A DNA stretch of 16,722 bases from Desulfobacteraceae bacterium 4572_89 (GCA_002085465.1 NBML01000049.1:1-16722); one strand, 5' to 3'. Numbered from the stretch's first letter, positions 6,486 through 14,391 are shown. Notes: generated from the letters alone by a model not told the origin. Translations and numbers: made by a program.

Positions 6486-7899
6486 TCTGTTCAGGACCAT
6501 TGCCTTCCGTCTGACCCTCTGGTATGCGGGTATTTTTTCTGTTTCCTCCTGCGTGGCCTTTGCTTTGTTTTATGTTCTGATAACCCAGACCCTTCAGGAC
6601 AGACTGGATCAGGAGCTGGTTGAGAAAACAAGATATTTTTCCACTGTCATCAAGCAGAGCGGACTCATGGGTGCAAGTAATCTGGCAGTGATAGAGGCCC
6701 AGGCAGCCGGAGAAAAAATGATTTTTTTCAGGCTTCTTTATCCCACAGGTGAGGTGTTTGCATCCTCCCACATGTCCTATTGGAAAGATGTACACGTGGA
6801 CCATGATGTAATTGATATCCTGCTTCACAAAGGCGGTCATGTATTCAAAACCCTGTCCATACAGCCGGAAGATCCAAAGGACAGGATTCAGAAAGCCAGG
6901 ATTTTATATGGTTTTGTAGCACAAAATGTTATTTTGCAGACCGGCATTGCCATGGATTCCCATTCAAAATTTATATCTGCATTTAAAACAGTGTTTATCA
7001 TATCCATGGGGTTTATCATTATTTTTTCAACTGTTTCAGGGCTTTTTCTGGCAGAAAAGGCCCTGTCCGGGGTAAAGGCCATTACCAGAACAGCCAGCAG
7101 TATTTCCGGGTCCAACCTTGAAAAAAGGGTGCCTGAAATCGGGAATAAGGATGAGCTGGATCTTCTGGCCAACACCTTTAATCACATGCTGGACCGCATT
7201 GAAGACCTGGTGAAAAGTATCCGGGAAATGAGTGATAATATTGCCCATGATTTAAAAAGTCCCCTTACCAGGATAAGGGGGTTTGCCGAGATTGCCCTGG
7301 TTCAGGGAGATGATTTGGACAGCTATCGGGGAATGGCCGCCAATACCATTGAGGAATCTGACCGGCTTCTGGATATGATCAACACCATGCTTGTGATTTC
7401 CAGAGCCGAGGCAGGGGAGGGTGAGTTTGTTTTTAAACCTGTGAATCTTTCTGCCATGGTTCAGGATGCCTGCGAATTGTTTGTGCCCTTGGCCGAAGAC
7501 AAGGGCATTGACTTTACCCATGGGGTTGCGGAGAATATCCATATGGATGCAGATGTAAAAATGCTGCAGCGGGCCTTTTCCAACCTTCTGGACAATGCCT
7601 TGAAATATACCCAGGCCGGGGGACGGGTCCATGTGGATTTCAGGCAGGAATTCGACGGGTTTGTCCATATCAGTGTCACAGACACGGGTCCTGGAATAGA
7701 TCCTGTTTATTTTGAAAAAATATTTGAACGATTTTTCCGCGCTGAATCTTCAAGAACAAGCCAGGGAACAGGCCTTGGGTTAAGCCTTGCCAGGACCATT
7801 GCAAGGGAGCATAAGGGAGATATAAAGGTCACTAGTCAATTGGGTAAAGGATCTGTTTTTGAGATGACATTACCATTTCGTAACTTTGAGGTCATTTAA
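6478..7899 (+). CDS. Membrane sensor histidine kinase (HAMP, HisKA, HATPase_c)
   Basis: The layout is an N-terminal membrane segment (LTLWYAGIFSVSSCVAFALF), a periplasmic sensor region of about 120 residues, a second membrane segment (VFIISMGFIIIFSTVSGLFL), a HAMP linker and a HisKA domain. The phosphoacceptor His is in DNIAHDLKSPLTRIRG (codon at 7246-7248). The ATPase domain has an N box (NLLDNALKYT), G1 (VTDTGPGID), an F box (FERFFR) and G2 (GTGLGLSLA). All catalytic motifs are present, so the kinase looks intact even though its partner regulator is damaged. ATG 6478 overlaps the regulator stop by 8 nt. In-frame starts at 6451 (GTG) and 6460 (ATG) are possible, and none has a strong Shine-Dalgarno. 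The kinase sits between the regulator and a DegP protease, an order that recalls envelope-stress systems such as CpxRA or mycobacterial MprAB-PepD; the sensed signal is unknown. Confidence 0.9.
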   Translation: MPDLFRTIAFRLTLWYAGIFSVSSCVAFALFYVLITQTLQDRLDQELVEKTRYFSTVIKQSGLMGASNLAVIEAQAAGEKMIFFRLLYPTGEVFASSHMSYWKDVHVDHDVIDILLHKGGHVFKTLSIQPEDPKDRIQKARILYGFVAQNVILQTGIAMDSHSKFISAFKTVFIISMGFIIIFSTVSGLFLAEKALSGVKAITRTASSISGSNLEKRVPEIGNKDELDLLANTFNHMLDRIEDLVKSIREMSDNIAHDLKSPLTRIRGFAEIALVQGDDLDSYRGMAANTIEESDRLLDMINTMLVISRAEAGEGEFVFKPVNLSAMVQDACELFVPLAEDKGIDFTHGVAENIHMDADVKMLQRAFSNLLDNALKYTQAGGRVHVDFRQEFDGFVHISVTDTGPGIDPVYFEKIFERFFRAESSRTSQGTGLGLSLARTIAREHKGDIKVTSQLGKGSVFEMTLPFRNFEVI

Positions 7900-7974
7900 A
7901 AGTAATGTTTCTGTATTATTATGAATTCAACAGCAATTGTTTATTTATAATTTTTTAAACAAAGGAGAATTATC

Positions 7975-9390
7975 ATGAGATACATAAAAATTTTTTTTAT
8001 AACCCTGATGATTATCGGTTTATTTGCCATGCCGGCCCTGGCAGGTAAAAATAATTCCATCCCCATGGTGCCGGCCAGCTTTTCCCGGCTTGCAGATGAA
8101 GCAAAAACCGGGGTGGTCAATATCCAGACAGTTAAAACAATCAAAGGCGGGGGGCGTGTGTTCCAGCATTTCTTTGGATCACCCTTTGGCGGAAACCAGG
8201 AAGGCATGGAAGAGTTTTTTGCACCTTTCTTTAATCAGAAACCCAGGAACAGGGAGGAAAGAAGTCTTGGGTCTGGATTCATTATCAGTGAAAACGGCTA
8301 TATAGTCACCAATAATCATGTGATAAAGGATGCCGACCAGATAAAGGTCATCCTCCATGATAAAAAGGAATATGACGGCAAGATTATCGGCACCGACCCC
8401 ATGACAGACCTTGCTTTGATAAAAATCAATGCCAAAGACCTTCACCCTTTGAAATTTGGCAGCTCCTCCAATACAAAGGTCGGTTCATGGGTGGTTGCCA
8501 TTGGAAGTCCATTCGGCCTTGAACAGACAGTGACGGCAGGTATTATCAGTGCAAAGGGACGGATTCTGGGATCAGGACCCTATGATGATTTTATCCAGAC
8601 CGATGCTTCCATCAACCCGGGCAACAGCGGGGGACCCCTGCTCAATCTTGCCGGAGAAGTCATAGGAATTAATACGGCCATTATAAAATCCGGACAGGGC
8701 ATAGGCTTTGCCATTCCATCGGATCTTGCTACGGGCATCATAGACCAGCTGACAGAATCAAAACAGGTGTCCAGGGGCTGGATGGGGGTTGCCATCCAGG
8801 ATGTAAACAAGGAACTGGCAGAATATTACAGTATCAAGGAAACAATTGGTGTATACGTAGCAAAGGTTTATGAAGGAAATCCAGCCCATAAAGCCGGTAT
8901 AGAGAATGGTGATATCATCACCATGATTAATGGTCGGGCAATCGAAAATTCAAGGGATTTGACCCTGACAATTGCCAATTTAAAAGTGGATGAAACCATA
9001 AAAGTGAAACTCATCCGCCAGGGAAAAGAAAAAATTGTTGAAGTTAAACTTGGGGAAAGACCTGATCAGAATCCTGAAACCCTTGCTTCAATGGACGGAT
9101 ATGATGCATTTGGGTTTATGTTCAAGCAGGTTGATGATTCCATTGGCCAGCGTCTGGGATATCCCGAAGGAATTCAGGGACTCATTGTAACCCAGATGAA
9201 ACCGGACACCCTTGCTGCTAAATCCGGTGTTCGTGCAGGGGATCTGCTGGTGGAGCTTAACCATAAAAAGGTTACAAACCCCAGGGGATATCAGGATATT
9301 TTAAATAAAATCAACAAAGGGGAAGTTGCACAACTCTTGTTCCGCAGGGGCAACAGCCATATTTTTGTGGTCCGGTTTGTAAAGGAATAA
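7975..9390 (+). CDS. Do-family periplasmic serine protease (DegP/HtrA-like)
   Basis: This 471-residue protein starts with a signal peptide (MRYIKIFFITLMIIGLFAMP, cut after ALA near residue 23). The trypsin-like domain carries the full catalytic triad: His115 in TNNHVI, Asp145 in DLALIK and Ser218 in NPGNSGGP. Two PDZ domains follow, at roughly residues 255-345 and 375-470, matching DegP/DegQ architecture. Such proteases act in the periplasm as oligomeric proteases and chaperones on misfolded envelope proteins. The Shine-Dalgarno AAAGGAG sits 7 nt before the ATG, stronger than for other genes in this unit. The 75-nt gap after the kinase leaves room for a separate promoter, but none is clear. 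The position after a regulator-kinase pair suggests it belongs to that regulon. No lesion is visible. Confidence 0.94.
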   Translation: MRYIKIFFITLMIIGLFAMPALAGKNNSIPMVPASFSRLADEAKTGVVNIQTVKTIKGGGRVFQHFFGSPFGGNQEGMEEFFAPFFNQKPRNREERSLGSGFIISENGYIVTNNHVIKDADQIKVILHDKKEYDGKIIGTDPMTDLALIKINAKDLHPLKFGSSSNTKVGSWVVAIGSPFGLEQTVTAGIISAKGRILGSGPYDDFIQTDASINPGNSGGPLLNLAGEVIGINTAIIKSGQGIGFAIPSDLATGIIDQLTESKQVSRGWMGVAIQDVNKELAEYYSIKETIGVYVAKVYEGNPAHKAGIENGDIITMINGRAIENSRDLTLTIANLKVDETIKVKLIRQGKEKIVEVKLGERPDQNPETLASMDGYDAFGFMFKQVDDSIGQRLGYPEGIQGLIVTQMKPDTLAAKSGVRAGDLLVELNHKKVTNPRGYQDILNKINKGEVAQLLFRRGNSHIFVVRFVKE

Positions 9391-9528
9391 AAGATTGTTT
9401 TCGCACAAAGAACAGAGCCACTAAGAATATAAACGTAGTGCCTTTGAGGATTAGAAGGGATAGGGGATAGGAACTCGCTTTTTGTTAAAGAAAGTATCGG
9501 AAAACCCTAAAGTTAATAATATTCATTC
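9391..9528. repeat. Degenerate palindromic intergenic element (9406-9446) in the spacer after degP
   Basis: No gene was seen here. Two nested inverted pairs are visible: CAAAG (9406-9410) with CTTTG (9442-9446), and CACTA (9419-9423) with TAGTG (9436-9440). The wording (CGCACAAAGAACAGAGCCAC) resembles the CACAGAG element at 3578 and the widespread degenerate intergenic palindromes of that type. It has no T-tract, so it is not a convincing terminator. Confidence 0.35.
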
Positions 9529-9570
9529 CCTCCCGATACAAGCACAATATGTTGTGCTTGTATCAGGAGG
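9529..9570. repeat. 42-nt near-perfect palindrome (18 of 19 bp paired, 4-nt loop) with an embedded AGGAGG
   Basis: GATACAAGCACAA (9535-9547) and TTGTGCTTGTATC (9552-9564) form a perfect 13-bp stem around TATG. One C/A mismatch follows, then CCTCC (9529-9533) pairs with GGAGG (9566-9570). The right arm ends in an ideal Shine-Dalgarno that the hairpin would hide. No start codon lies 5-12 nt downstream. The HipB-like remnant begins 97 nt later, so this may be the operator/leader of the former hipB-type gene. HipB-family operators are palindromes with TATCC or TATC half-sites, and TATC is present here. It has no T-tract, so it is not a standard terminator. Confidence 0.6.
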
Positions 9571-9666
9571 AACAAACTTAAGTCAAGGCAAAAATCAAGG
9601 CCTGAAAAATTGGAGAGAAAATAGCTTGAGATTCTTGAGTAAATTTTGAAAAATCCTGGAAAATAG

Positions 9667-9906
9667 ATGATTTTGGGCGTAGCCCTCCGAAAAATCAATA
9701 CCAGCTCTCCAGTTCCGGCTGGATATCTAAATATTGGAGCTCGTTTCCTGTCGGATCTTGAAAACGGTAAACCTACTGTCCAGTTGGAAAAGGTCTTACA
9801 TGCGTTGAACGGTCTCGGGTTTAAGGTAATTGCTGTACCAAAGGCAAGCCACAAACTAATCCGCTATATTGAATTATTTTTGCAGACGTACCCGGATGGG
9901 GCATGA
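9667..9906 (+). pseudogene. HipB-like (XRE/y4mF type) HTH antitoxin-type regulator, damaged remnant
   Basis: The segment GYLNIGARFLSDLENGKPTV followed by QLEKVLHALNGLGFKVIAV is a clear match to HipB/y4mF-type XRE regulators (recognition helix and dimer part). The preceding MILGVALRK fits the start of helix 1. The middle, where KRR-x-LGLTQ-x-ELA is expected, reads INTSSPVPA and is short, so helices 1-2 appear rewritten by indels. The ATG at 9667 has no good Shine-Dalgarno, while an ideal one (9565-9570) is stranded upstream. The last codons (LQTYPDGA) read antisense into the 3-hydroxyacyl-CoA dehydrogenase remnant, so the natural C-terminus is lost at a junction near 9884-9893. No hipA-like kinase follows. 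It is probably non-functional. Confidence 0.65.
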
Positions 9907-10126
9907 CATCCACCACATTGGTAATGGCACAATCGTGGAAATGCAGAGCGGCAAACCGGTCCGGCCGACATGTGGCATCCGCAATCATGGAGGGTACCAG
10001 GGTGGAGGAGTTGGTGGTAAAATAAATGGTCACGTCAAACCCTGAACATGCACAGGTCAACCCGATCTGCAGACCCATGGTCCCGGCGCCCAAAATTAAT
10101 ATGGTTTTTATCTTATGTTCACTCAT
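9887..10126 (-). pseudogene. 3-hydroxyacyl-CoA dehydrogenase, N-terminal remnant with internal deletion
   Basis: The remnant starts at ATG 10126 (MSEHKIKTILILGAGTMGLQ) with the NAD-binding GxGxxG motif and a preceding GGAGAA Shine-Dalgarno. After GFDVTIY it jumps directly, still in frame, to FTTNSSTLVPSMIADA and ALHFHDCAITNVVDVMPHPG. Family members have about 70-90 residues between these blocks, containing the NAD ribose-binding acid and the ESVPED-type segment. The junction is near 10020-10025, with a short ATTT repeat that could have served as microhomology. The homology ends after HPGTS near 9887, where it runs into the HipB-like remnant on the other strand, so the whole substrate-binding C-terminal domain is gone. 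The enzyme would oxidise 3-hydroxyacyl-CoA with NAD+ in beta-oxidation; this copy cannot. Confidence 0.82.
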
Positions 10127-10324
10127 AATTTTCTCCAAGCAGGAATCCACGGCATTCCCCTTTTAAACCTAGTGCCATGGAGCAGGTGCCAGAGCCATGG
10201 AATTCCATTTTTTCTTCAACCATACACATTGGACATCATTGGGTTTGTCAAAGTTTTTGTCTTCATTGATCCAGATTTTTGGGACAATAAAGATAGAGAT
10301 ACCGCGGCTACCTTTGGGTGCATC
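10119..10324 (-). pseudogene. Long-type acyl-CoA dehydrogenase (about 600-residue family), central fragment
   Basis: On the minus strand from 10324 the frame reads DAPKGSRGISIFIVPKIWIN then EDKNFDKPNDVQCV. After a frame change near 10220-10227 it continues VEEKMEFHGSGTCSMALGLK and GECRGFLLGEN. This is the central FAD/substrate-binding part of the larger acyl-CoA dehydrogenases (KMGIHGS-x-T-C and LLGE-x-N are hallmarks). The N-terminal ~220 residues and the C-terminal half are missing. The frame stops in GAGTGA, inside the start of the 3-hydroxyacyl-CoA dehydrogenase remnant. The SDR remnant abuts its other end near 10317-10324. I read it as a gene deleted on both sides, so that about 200 bp survive in the original order SDR, ACAD, HCDH. 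Confidence 0.8.
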
Positions 10325-10574
10325 CTTTTTTTGTCATTATTTTTTCGTACATGGCCTTGATCTGATCCGGATATCCGGTGTGGCAGGCCATGGCTTCTGC
10401 TTTATACCCTTTTTCCCTGATTCCGGCTGCTGCAGTTTCCAAATTATCAGCTTTCCGGTTCACCAGGATACATTGTGCCCCGTATTTGGCAAGTTTCCGG
10501 GCTACGGCCAGGCCAATGCCCATGCTGGCACCCGTGATAACTGCGATTTTTCCTTCCAGGTTAAACTCTTTCAT
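10308..10574 (-). pseudogene. Short-chain dehydrogenase/reductase, N-terminal remnant
   Basis: From ATG 10574 (MKEFNLEGKIAVITGASMGI) the protein has the classical SDR cofactor motif TGASMGIG and a Rossmann start through IREKGYKAEAMACH to YEKIMTKKG, about 84 residues of the usual ~255. It then reads CTQR into the acyl-CoA dehydrogenase remnant and stops. The NNAG motif, the catalytic Ser and the YxxxK are all missing, so no activity is possible. GGGGAA about 8 nt upstream is a fair Shine-Dalgarno, and the gene follows the acyl-CoA ligase by 19 nt, so it was the next gene of the operon. By analogy with LvaD it might have interconverted a keto- and a hydroxyacyl-CoA; that is inference. Confidence 0.85.
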
Positions 10575-10593
10575 AGTTTTTGTTCCCCATTGT

Positions 10594-12207
10594 TTATTTT
10601 TCTTCCCTGAGTTTATATTTTAAAACCTTGCCGGTTGGATTTCTTGGAAGCTGATCTATTATTTCTATAAATTCCGGAATTTTATATTTTGCCAGTTTGT
10701 CTTTAAGATAATCTGCGATCATTTCAGGGGTAAGGCCACCCGGTTCTGAGGGTTCAATAAGGGCTTTAACCCTCTCCCCCAGTGAGGTATCCGATACTCC
10801 GATCACTGCCACAGCCATGACACCGGGATGGGTTTCAATGACCATTTCAATTTCCCTTGGATAAATATTTTCACCGCCTCGATTGATCATATCCTTTTTT
10901 CGGTCAACAACAAATAAGAAACCATCTTCATCCAGATAGCCGATATCACCGGTATGCAGCCATTGGTCAATCATTGCCTCGTCAGTCGCTTTTGAATTGT
11001 TCAGATACTCAATCATGCTATTGGCCCCCTTGATACAGACTTCCCCTTTTTCGCCCGGAGCCATTATTTTGTTATCGGAGCCCATGATTTCAATTTTCTG
11101 ACCCGGCAAGGCCAGGCCGCAGGAACCAGGCTTTCTCTTCCCATCGGGCGGATTGACAGATGAAACCCCTGTGCCCTCTGTAAGCCCATAGCCTTCAATG
11201 ATTTCAACATTAAATTTTTCTTTAAATCCATTGATCAGGTCAACGGACAAGGGGGCAGCCCCACTGAAAGCAAATTTTAATTTCAGGTTCGATATATCCA
11301 GGCTTGAAGCATCAATTGAATAATAGACATAATTATACATGGCCGGCACACCCATGAGGATAGTAATATTATTTTCCAGGATCGCAGGCCAGAAATCTGC
11401 AGGCGAAAAAGCTTTTCGGATGCAGAGGGTCTGTCCCATAAAAGTCAATGGATAGGTCCATACACTGATGGGATTAATATGATACATGGGAAGCAGAACC
11501 AGCATGGTCTCATTGTTGCTTGTAACCAGGCCGATAACCGACATGTCGCGGCATATATCAAGTTGCCCCTTATTGGACAGCAAAATACCTTTGGGCAGGC
11601 CCGTGGTTCCCGATGAATAGGAAAGAAGAAAGGGATCCGATGATTTTTGAGGCACCAGAACTTCGTCTGCCGGATAAAGGTTCAGAATATCTGAAAGCTT
11701 TTGTTGGGCAATATCAGAATGATGTTCAGCATCTGTCTTAACTTCCACTACCACAGGTTTGTGAACAGCCTGGTCATAGCCCTTGGAAAAAGGTTCCATG
11801 AATTCACTGCCCACAAATACAATTTTTGGTTTTGAATCATCAAGAACATGGGCTATTTCCGGTCCCATCAAGGCAAAATTGATCACCCCTGCAATGGCAC
11901 CGATTTTCTGGGCACCAAACATGATATAATATATTTCAGGTGAGTTTGAGACCATCAAAGATACTACATCACCTTTTTGGGTTCCTTTTTCTTTAAGATA
12001 ATTGCCCACCTTGTTTGCCCGTTCATTTGTCTGCGCATAGGTAATTTTTTGATCATAATAGATGACATGAACTCTTTCCGGTATTTCCTGGGCCCTGACC
12101 GTAAACATTTGGGCGATGCTGTCAAACTCTAAACGCTTATTTTTTAACGCAGCCACATTTTCAAGTTTAGAAACCGGCATTTTTATTTTTTTTATTTGAT
12201 TTTTCAT
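10594..12207 (-). CDS. Acyl-CoA synthetase (AMP-forming, class I adenylate-forming enzyme)
   Basis: The protein carries all core motifs: the P-loop SSGTTGLPKG (residues 198-207 from the start chosen here), GYGLTEGTG, the hinge block HTGDIGYLDEDGF and VVDRKKDMINRGGENIYPRE, and the C-terminal lysine in PRNPTGKVLKY. It makes acyl-AMP from a carboxylic acid and ATP and transfers the acyl group to CoA in the cytosol. The chain-length preference cannot be read from the sequence. ATG 12207 is preferred over ATG 12225 because AAAGGA lies about 9 nt before it, whereas 12225 has only a weak GAAAG; the longer form would add six residues. It follows the phosphotriesterase-family gene by about 50 nt and precedes the SDR remnant. 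In an LvaE-like role it would activate a 4-hydroxy- or 4-oxoacid. It appears intact. Confidence 0.92.
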   Translation of the reverse strand: MKNQIKKIKMPVSKLENVAALKNKRLEFDSIAQMFTVRAQEIPERVHVIYYDQKITYAQTNERANKVGNYLKEKGTQKGDVVSLMVSNSPEIYYIMFGAQKIGAIAGVINFALMGPEIAHVLDDSKPKIVFVGSEFMEPFSKGYDQAVHKPVVVEVKTDAEHHSDIAQQKLSDILNLYPADEVLVPQKSSDPFLLSYSSGTTGLPKGILLSNKGQLDICRDMSVIGLVTSNNETMLVLLPMYHINPISVWTYPLTFMGQTLCIRKAFSPADFWPAILENNITILMGVPAMYNYVYYSIDASSLDISNLKLKFAFSGAAPLSVDLINGFKEKFNVEIIEGYGLTEGTGVSSVNPPDGKRKPGSCGLALPGQKIEIMGSDNKIMAPGEKGEVCIKGANSMIEYLNNSKATDEAMIDQWLHTGDIGYLDEDGFLFVVDRKKDMINRGGENIYPREIEMVIETHPGVMAVAVIGVSDTSLGERVKALIEPSEPGGLTPEMIADYLKDKLAKYKIPEFIEIIDQLPRNPTGKVLKYKLREEK

Positions 12208-12260
12208 GGCAATTTTTCCTTTCATAAACTTTCAAGATTGCATCAGGCCTGAAATTTCAA

Positions 12261-13247
12261 TCATACAGCAGAAAAAATCCTTCCCGGATTGCCCTTGATT
12301 ATGGTTTCGATCTGTTCGTCGGTTACCCCGCCTTGTTTAAGGGCAGGAATAATATTATTAAACAAATGGGTGGGATGCCAGTTGGCGATCAGGGGGAAGG
12401 CTTCTTCAGGAAGGTTAAGGGGACGACCCAGCCATTGAATAATATAATCATGGGAGAGCATCAGTTTGTCAGCAAACCCTTTTTTAATCAGGTCAATAAT
12501 AACGGCATACCGCTGTTCGTCCATGGGGCAGCCCACAAGTCCCTGAAGCCCCATCCGGTCCCAGGAGACATAAACGCCATGTTCCAGGGTTTCAAGTTGG
12601 TAATTTATATCCAGACTGTCGCTCATATGGCCTATTTGTATTTTTGCAGGATCAACCCCCTCAGAGATTAAAAGTTTGGCCTGCTCCGGTCCCATGGTCC
12701 CTTCCTGGGTATGGGTAATAATAGGAACACCTGTATCCTTTTGTACCCTGGCTGCGGCTGTAAACATCATCTTTTCATAGTCTGTGATAACGCCTTTGCT
12801 GGAGCCCACTTTTATTACACCTGCCTTGATACCCGTATCCCTTATGCCGGTTGTGATTTCCGCCATGAACAGGTCATAGATTTCCTGGCTGATATCTCCC
12901 AGGCTGCCTCGAAATTTCCAATAGGCTGAAGATCCTTCGCCTTCAAAATAGTACCCTGTTGAACATATGATATTGATCCCTGTTTTTTCTGAGACTTCTT
13001 TGTAAACTTCAGGGCATCGCCCGCTGTCATTGGTTGTGGCATCCACATATGTTGTCAGGCCAAGGACTTTGAGTTGATTTAACACGTCCACTCCCTGGCT
13101 GACAGCAGCCTTGGAATCAAAGGGAGCAATGGTCTGGTCTCCTTCCCAGCCTGGATAGCCAAATAAAAGGTGTTCATGCATCAATGTAGTCCCCAGTTCA
13201 TCGGATGAAACAGGTCCTGTGACAGTATTTACCATTGTTTTCTCCAT
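12261..13247 (-). CDS. Phosphotriesterase-family metal-dependent hydrolase (possible lactonase)
   Basis: This 328-residue amidohydrolase-fold protein has every metal ligand of the phosphotriesterase family: the HxH pair His24/His26 (LMHEHL), the lysine that becomes carboxylated (Lys146 in GVIKVGSS), His179 (IITHT), His207 (IGHMSD) and Asp267 (LSHDY). The DRMG motif at 230-233 matches the D-R-x-G loop of phosphotriesterase-like lactonases, whose Arg contacts the lactone. The binuclear site is therefore complete, and the natural substrate is more likely a lactone, ester or amide than an organophosphate. Mammalian PTER, an N-acetyltaurine hydrolase, shows the family is broader than lactones. AGGAG lies 8 nt before the ATG. 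The location between an APH kinase and an acyl-CoA ligase suggests it produces a hydroxyacid for CoA activation. There is no signal peptide, so it is cytosolic. Confidence 0.88.
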   Translation of the reverse strand: MEKTMVNTVTGPVSSDELGTTLMHEHLLFGYPGWEGDQTIAPFDSKAAVSQGVDVLNQLKVLGLTTYVDATTNDSGRCPEVYKEVSEKTGINIICSTGYYFEGEGSSAYWKFRGSLGDISQEIYDLFMAEITTGIRDTGIKAGVIKVGSSKGVITDYEKMMFTAAARVQKDTGVPIITHTQEGTMGPEQAKLLISEGVDPAKIQIGHMSDSLDINYQLETLEHGVYVSWDRMGLQGLVGCPMDEQRYAVIIDLIKKGFADKLMLSHDYIIQWLGRPLNLPEEAFPLIANWHPTHLFNNIIPALKQGGVTDEQIETIIKGNPGRIFSAV

Positions 13248-13275
13248 GATTCAGTCTCCTTTTTTAAATTTTAAG

Positions 13276-13289
13276 TAAACGCTTGTTTA
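13276..13289 (-). promoter_or_regulatory. Candidate TetR-type operator TAAAC-N4-GTTTA
   Basis: A perfect 5-bp inverted repeat with a 4-nt spacer lies between the APH kinase stop and the phosphotriesterase-family start, about 30 nt before that ATG. It closely fits the PsrA (TetR family) pattern AAAC-N2-4-GTTT known from Pseudomonas fatty-acid regulation. The TetR gene two genes upstream is the obvious candidate. It suggests an internal regulated promoter for the downstream half of the operon. I saw no equal copy in the short gaps before the ACAD or TetR genes. Confidence 0.45.
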
Positions 13290-13293
13290 AAAA

Positions 13294-14361
13294 TCATAAA
13301 TCAGACGACTCAATGACTTTGAGAGCCGTTTTTTCAAGGCCGATTACAGCAAAAATTAACATGGCAAACCGCTTGTTCTTTGTTATTTTATGAAAAAAAC
13401 GGTAATAAATCTGCTGGGCAATGACGGCCAGCCGGAACAGGCCAAAGCAATAATAAAAGTCAAACTGCTGCGTACTTCTTCCGGTTCGTTTTTCATAATG
13501 ATCCAGGATTTCCCGTCGTGTCAGGGCACCTGGCATATTGGTGGGCAGGGTCCGCATCATCTGCATCTCGTCGGGATCATTTTTTTCCACCCAATAGGCA
13601 AGGGAGTTGCCAAGGTCCATTAAAGGATCTCCATGGGTTGCCATTTCCCAGTCAAGGACCCCAATAATTTTCTCAGGCCTGTCAGGGTCCAGAACCACAT
13701 TGTCAAGTTTGTAATCATTATGCACAATGGTAGGCTGTTCTGTGTCCTGGGGCATTTTTTCCCTGAGCCATGCCATGATGAATTCACAATCCGGTGCATC
13801 ATCGGTTTTTGCCGCGCGGTACCGGCTGCTCCATCCTTCCACCTGGCGTTGAACATATCCTTCAGGTTTCCCGATAAAATCAAGGCCGGCTTTTTTTACA
13901 TCAATGGCATGTATATCAGCCTGAAAATTTGTGAGTGTCCTGCACAAGTTTTGGGCCTGTCCCTTTGAAAAAGAAAGGCCTTTGGGCAGGTCCTTTCTAA
14001 GGATGATACCGGATAATTTTTCCATGACAAAAAAAGGGCTTCCCATGATGGCAGTGTCTTCGGTATATGCCAGGGGTTTAGGACAGTATGGAAATATGGG
14101 ATGCAGGGCTTTGAGGATTTTGTATTCCCGCCCCATGTCGTGACCTGCCTTTACCTTGGCGCCGATGGGGGGCCGTCGCAGCACCATTTGCCTGCCGCCC
14201 ATGTTAATTAAATAGGTCAGGTTGGAAAATCCGCTGGGAAATTGGGAAATGGCCATATCACCGGTCAGACCCTCTATATTTTCCAGTAAAAATGTTTTGA
14301 CCGCCCCAGGGTCAATTTCCTCTCCCGGCCGGATTGTCCCTGCCTTGTCTGTTTCCTGCAT
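13294..14361 (-). CDS. APH-family phosphotransferase, ACAD10/ACAD11 kinase-domain type
   Basis: The protein (355 residues from ATG 14361) is an aminoglycoside-phosphotransferase-like kinase. It has a small N-lobe with MVLRRPP and GREYKIL, a hinge near FFVMEKL, the catalytic HNDYKLDN (residues 214-221) and the metal-binding DWE (237-239) followed by HGDPLMDLG. This form is the one found as the N-terminal domain of animal ACAD10/ACAD11 and as LvaA in Pseudomonas, where it phosphorylates the 4-hydroxyl of 4-hydroxyacyl-CoA. An antibiotic-resistance role is unlikely in this context. ATG 14361 is chosen over ATG 14385 because AGGGG sits 6 nt before it and no ribosome-binding site precedes 14385. 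The gene lies 30 nt after the TetR gene. The separate ACAD gene just beyond encodes the matching ACAD domain. Confidence 0.9.
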   Translation of the reverse strand: MQETDKAGTIRPGEEIDPGAVKTFLLENIEGLTGDMAISQFPSGFSNLTYLINMGGRQMVLRRPPIGAKVKAGHDMGREYKILKALHPIFPYCPKPLAYTEDTAIMGSPFFVMEKLSGIILRKDLPKGLSFSKGQAQNLCRTLTNFQADIHAIDVKKAGLDFIGKPEGYVQRQVEGWSSRYRAAKTDDAPDCEFIMAWLREKMPQDTEQPTIVHNDYKLDNVVLDPDRPEKIIGVLDWEMATHGDPLMDLGNSLAYWVEKNDPDEMQMMRTLPTNMPGALTRREILDHYEKRTGRSTQQFDFYYCFGLFRLAVIAQQIYYRFFHKITKNKRFAMLIFAVIGLEKTALKVIESSDL

Positions 14362-14391
14362 GATTTCCCCTTTTTTTGTTTCCATTGACGT

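Noticed and set aside
9529..9570. Integron attC site or transposon end
   Set aside because: There are no core GTTRRRY/RYYYAAC boxes, no second copy in the window, and no adjacent integrase, transposase or target duplication.
9513..9854. 113-codon minus-strand ORF over the hairpin and HipB-like remnant
   Set aside because: It has no recognisable domain and runs antisense to the clear HipB-type homology.
12261..13247. Organophosphate-detoxifying phosphotriesterase
   Set aside because: The metal site fits, but the operon context is acyl-CoA catabolism and the DRMG loop matches lactonase-like members.
13294..14361. Aminoglycoside resistance kinase
   Set aside because: The APH motifs are those of the ACAD10/11 kinase type and the matching ACAD gene lies in the same operon.
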